DNA of 64,000 nt. Origin: Puniceicoccaceae bacterium K14 (GTDB taxonomy: Bacteria > Verrucomicrobiota > Verrucomicrobiia > Opitutales > Opitutaceae). Every line of letters starts with the position of its first letter. The first letter of the stretch is position 1. The DNA lies in the NCBI GenBank assembly GCA_022538095.1, contig JAKYXN010000005.1, forward strand, positions 62,001-126,000. The letters run 5' to 3'. Of the stretch, positions 61,464 to 64,000 are shown piece after piece. The translations under genes and the position numbers were made by a program. The notes under the pieces were generated by a model. The model did no database searches and had not been told where the DNA came from. It worked only from the letters and a program-made list of their open reading frames with translations.

Positions 61464-63113
61464 CTACTCCGCTAGGTAAACCTCAAGAAGGCCTACTCCA
61501 GTTCCGCTATTCACTCCACTCAGAATAGCTGTGTAAATGCCAGCTGGTACCGTCATCATTATCATTGAATCCTTGCTGCCCGCATCCAATTCAAACGCCC
61601 CGGGCACAACCACCGCAGCCTGATCAGCCATAGCTTCGTCCTCCCAATTATCATTGAAAGCAACTATCGTATTAACTTCATTAATACTTGTTACCAAAGA
61701 TAACTGAGGATCTGTCAAAACATTCGAAACCCCTTGAGTCGACAACCCTGGACCCACACCACGTATCAGCAAACGCTTCGGCTCATTTCCAGAAATCACG
61801 AAGCCAACAATTAAAACGTTTTCGCCCTCTCCAACCAGATTACGTGCGGATACGTTTACCAATTTGCCCGAACCGACACCCAAATCGTAGAGCTCAGCGA
61901 GGGCAATCCCCTCGCCACCGCTGGCATCGCTGATGACAACAGTTCGCAAACCATCAATCGTATTCACTATTGCAGAATCTAAGCTACCAGCACCCAAGGA
62001 GAAAGCACCCACATCAGCGAAAACCTCGTTGTTAGCGTTTGGGTATTCGATATGCCAATCATCATTCTGAACAAAATTATCTGGCAACGACTCAACCAAT
62101 ATTGCAATCGGATTAGCCAGAGGGTTGTCAACTCCTTGATCCATCAATGAAGGGCCAACTCCACGAGCCAAGATTTCTAAATCTCCTCCATCTGCAACAA
62201 AGCCCATTATAAGCGGCTCGCCTCCCACTCCTGTAAGTGAACGAACAGACATATTAATAATATCCCCAGGTTCCAGAGTTGCCACTGTCAAACGAGCAAA
62301 TCGGCTTTCCGCTGTACCGATTTCTGTGGATACGACTACAGTGTAGTCGCCCTCGTCCGCACCAGCGACTGAACTAATCTCAATTTGATTGGAGGCACCC
62401 TCTGTGAAAACAACGCCATCTTTCAACCATTGATAGCTCGCTCCACTAGCATTCTCAACTCCAACTGAAAGCAAAAAGGTGCTCCCTTCACTCAAAGTCT
62501 GACTCACAGGATGCTCCACAATACTCGGAGGCCCATCATTCGATTGGACAACCGGTCCCTCGACCGCGTCAATCGCAGCTCGAAAAGCCGCGATAGGCCC
62601 TTCCAAATCATTAAACCCTAACCGTGTGAATATAAGCTCCCATTGCTCGTGACTTGGAGAATTTGCGACGCCATTTATAATGGCAAAAATCGGCTGACCA
62701 CCTGATTGAAAAAGACTCGATGCACTTCGATCGAAATCATTCCAAACTGTCTCAAAGTTAAACGAGTCAATAAAATCTTGCGTATCCGCCTCCTGAAGAC
62801 CCTGAAGATTGAGCCCCACATGCTTGAAAGGTACACCGTTAGGATTTCCTTCTAGATTGGCATAATACTCAACAATACCCGGCTCAATCTGATGCGCTGC
62901 AGCTGAACAAAAAGGACACCACCAAGCGAACCATTCCAAAAATATCACCTGCCCTTCCAAGTCGTACAGACTCACCTCTTGCCCCGTCTCACGATCGATC
63001 AATGTGAAATCCTCTACAATATCTCCAACCTCATACCGTTGCCCCAAAGCTGAAAACGTGGGAACTAAGACTAAGAAACATAACAAAAATTTCTTCAAAA
63101 TATTCGTATTCAT
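61464..63113 (-). CDS. Secreted thioredoxin-Ig-repeat fusion protein
   Basis: A 549-residue exported protein. Signal peptide MNTNILKKFLLCFLVLVPTF cleaved near ALG. Residues ~28-185 are TlpA/AhpC-like with the active site WFAWWCPFCSAAAHQIEPG. An Ig-like domain (~195-275; SIVEHPVSQTLSEGSTFLLS) and two copies of the Verrucomicrobiota C-terminal repeat follow, at ~285-405 and ~415-549 (NVLIVGFVISGNEPKRLLIR, AVSG-NSGTGVGLLEVYL type end). The same repeat ends the Ig protein at 42.5 kb. It lies 12 bases after a barrel gene. Function unknown; probably surface redox. Confidence 0.82.
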   Translation of the reverse strand: MNTNILKKFLLCFLVLVPTFSALGQRYEVGDIVEDFTLIDRETGQEVSLYDLEGQVIFLEWFAWWCPFCSAAAHQIEPGIVEYYANLEGNPNGVPFKHVGLNLQGLQEADTQDFIDSFNFETVWNDFDRSASSLFQSGGQPIFAIINGVANSPSHEQWELIFTRLGFNDLEGPIAAFRAAIDAVEGPVVQSNDGPPSIVEHPVSQTLSEGSTFLLSVGVENASGASYQWLKDGVVFTEGASNQIEISSVAGADEGDYTVVVSTEIGTAESRFARLTVATLEPGDIINMSVRSLTGVGGEPLIMGFVADGGDLEILARGVGPSLMDQGVDNPLANPIAILVESLPDNFVQNDDWHIEYPNANNEVFADVGAFSLGAGSLDSAIVNTIDGLRTVVISDASGGEGIALAELYDLGVGSGKLVNVSARNLVGEGENVLIVGFVISGNEPKRLLIRGVGPGLSTQGVSNVLTDPQLSLVTSINEVNTIVAFNDNWEDEAMADQAAVVVPGAFELDAGSKDSMIMMTVPAGIYTAILSGVNSGTGVGLLEVYLAE

Positions 63114-63125
63114 AATTTTATTTTG

Positions 63126-64000
63126 TTAAAAGGTTTTCCCAAACGAAATTTGAGCGATATCCCAGTCTCGGTCGCGGTATAAATTCTGAAAGAAATCCGT
63201 ATTCGGATTTGTAGGCTCGTAAGTAGAGCTCAACCGAGAAAAGTAAATGCGAGCAGACCATTTCTCTCCCGTCATCCAACGAATTCCTATTCCTTGCTTA
63301 TTCGTCTCCACTCCGGGGGCTGCACTCGTAAAGAGGAGCGAATCTTCGATCTCCCCCGTATCTTCATAATACCGGGCATCCGCATAAATCGAAATCGTAT
63401 CTGTTATTGAATACGACAACTCCAAATTTCCATAGTAGGCCTCGAAATCTGGGTTTTCAATCGCCGCGCCAACTTGTAACTTAGCAATCAACTTGTCAGA
63501 CAACCCAAAATTTCCAGAAGCCTGCAATCCATAACGCCAATCTCTTTCGCTCGTCCGAGATCCCCGCAACTCCACTAAAGTGCGAATCCGCTTCGTAAGA
63601 ATATTTTCCGTAGAAAGGCTTATTGCCGAAGTAGCTAGCACAAGCGAACTCCGCGTTAAACCATCAAAATCGATTTCATATCCAGGCGAAATATCGTCGC
63701 GCAACTGCGAAAGCGTCAACTGAGCGTAGCCCGTATTCGGTTTATACTGCCAGCGAATACCCACACTCCCATTGATCCCCTTGGGATCAGCGGCAATGTA
63801 ATTATCAGCGCCCTCGACGCCCTCTGGAAGGTCCGAGAAACGCTCTGCAAAATACTGGTCTAACCAAATACTCGAGTAACTCGTAAAGCCATCATACACT
63901 CCCAAACTCCCAAGAATCCAAAAATTCTCTCCCAGAGCCTTTCGTGTATTGAGTTGCAGTGAAACATTCGATTCCGACCGCTCGGCAGGTTCACCCAAAA
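63126..64000 (-). CDS. Outer-membrane beta-barrel protein, 5' end missing
   Basis: The frame is open to the right edge, so the N-terminus and signal peptide are outside the window. The visible 290 residues are strand-rich (RLSSTYEPTNPNTDFFQNLY, DWDIAQISFGKTF) with alternating pattern and a C-terminal Phe, as in outer-membrane barrels. It precedes the thioredoxin-Ig fusion by 12 bases on the same strand. The pairing of a barrel with a thioredoxin/repeat protein echoes the DUF3570 operon at 42-46 kb, although I cannot assign it to DUF3570. Confidence 0.78.
   Translation of the reverse strand, partial: LGEPAERSESNVSLQLNTRKALGENFWILGSLGVYDGFTSYSSIWLDQYFAERFSDLPEGVEGADNYIAADPKGINGSVGIRWQYKPNTGYAQLTLSQLRDDISPGYEIDFDGLTRSSLVLATSAISLSTENILTKRIRTLVELRGSRTSERDWRYGLQASGNFGLSDKLIAKLQVGAAIENPDFEAYYGNLELSYSITDTISIYADARYYEDTGEIEDSLLFTSAAPGVETNKQGIGIRWMTGEKWSARIYFSRLSSTYEPTNPNTDFFQNLYRDRDWDIAQISFGKTF

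Overview
The window looks like a chromosomal piece of a marine Verrucomicrobiota bacterium, most likely class Opitutae. This is inferred from gene content, not from a marker gene: large secreted proteins with Ig-like domains and a glycine-rich C-terminal repeat typical of that group, DUF3570 and DUF4266 proteins, many outer-membrane beta-barrels, and abundant polysaccharide-related genes. The organism is clearly Gram-negative. No phage, IS element, CRISPR array or rRNA was found. One tRNA is present.

0-15 kb is a nitrogen island. A partial outer-membrane barrel is followed by a complete urea ABC importer (urtABCDE, minus strand). Divergently from it runs a complete urease operon, ureA-ureB-[GAF gene]-ureC-ureE-[four-helix-bundle gene]-ureF-ureG-ureD, and then a nickel-uptake module (CbiM/NikM-like plus a PDGLE protein). 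The urtA-ureA spacer carries two opposed sigma-54-like promoters, so urea import and hydrolysis are probably switched on together under nitrogen limitation. An amtB ammonium transporter lies at 37-39 kb.

15-34 kb holds a DEAD-box helicase, a BLUF photoreceptor, a heterodimeric ABC exporter preceded by tandem hairpins, a PL6 polysaccharide lyase, a PDZ-containing anchored protein, a CBS-domain protein, a sulfotransferase, a polysaccharide flippase, a sugar ABC importer without its ATPase, and an AlgI/AlgJ-type polysaccharide O-acetylation pair. The theme is synthesis, modification, breakdown and uptake of acidic polysaccharide.

33-42 kb holds a TRAP transporter of the TatT-associated type (tatT-dctP-terminator-fused dctQM), amtB, an ECF sigma factor with its anti-sigma factor, and a Gfo/Idh/MocA oxidoreductase.

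42-47 kb is the most interesting locus. It is a tightly overlapping operon of a DUF3570 barrel, an ApbE-like flavin transferase, a TlpA-like thioredoxin, a small DUF4266 lipoprotein and an Ig/repeat protein. The DUF3570 protein contains DVISGAT, a match to the motif that ApbE enzymes modify with FMN, and the Ig protein contains a near match (QAYSGAT). The ApbE lacks both an export signal and its usual magnesium-binding Asp. A related pair (barrel plus thioredoxin-Ig-repeat fusion) lies at the right edge.

47-64 kb is mainly housekeeping: DUF3127 protein, TraF-like barrel, YidD, a RibD-type deaminase, SufE, two DUF3857/transglutaminase proteins, a beta-helix protein, RNA methyltransferases, a response regulator, a McsA-like protein, OsmC, tRNA-Ile(CAU) and an SNase-like membrane protein.
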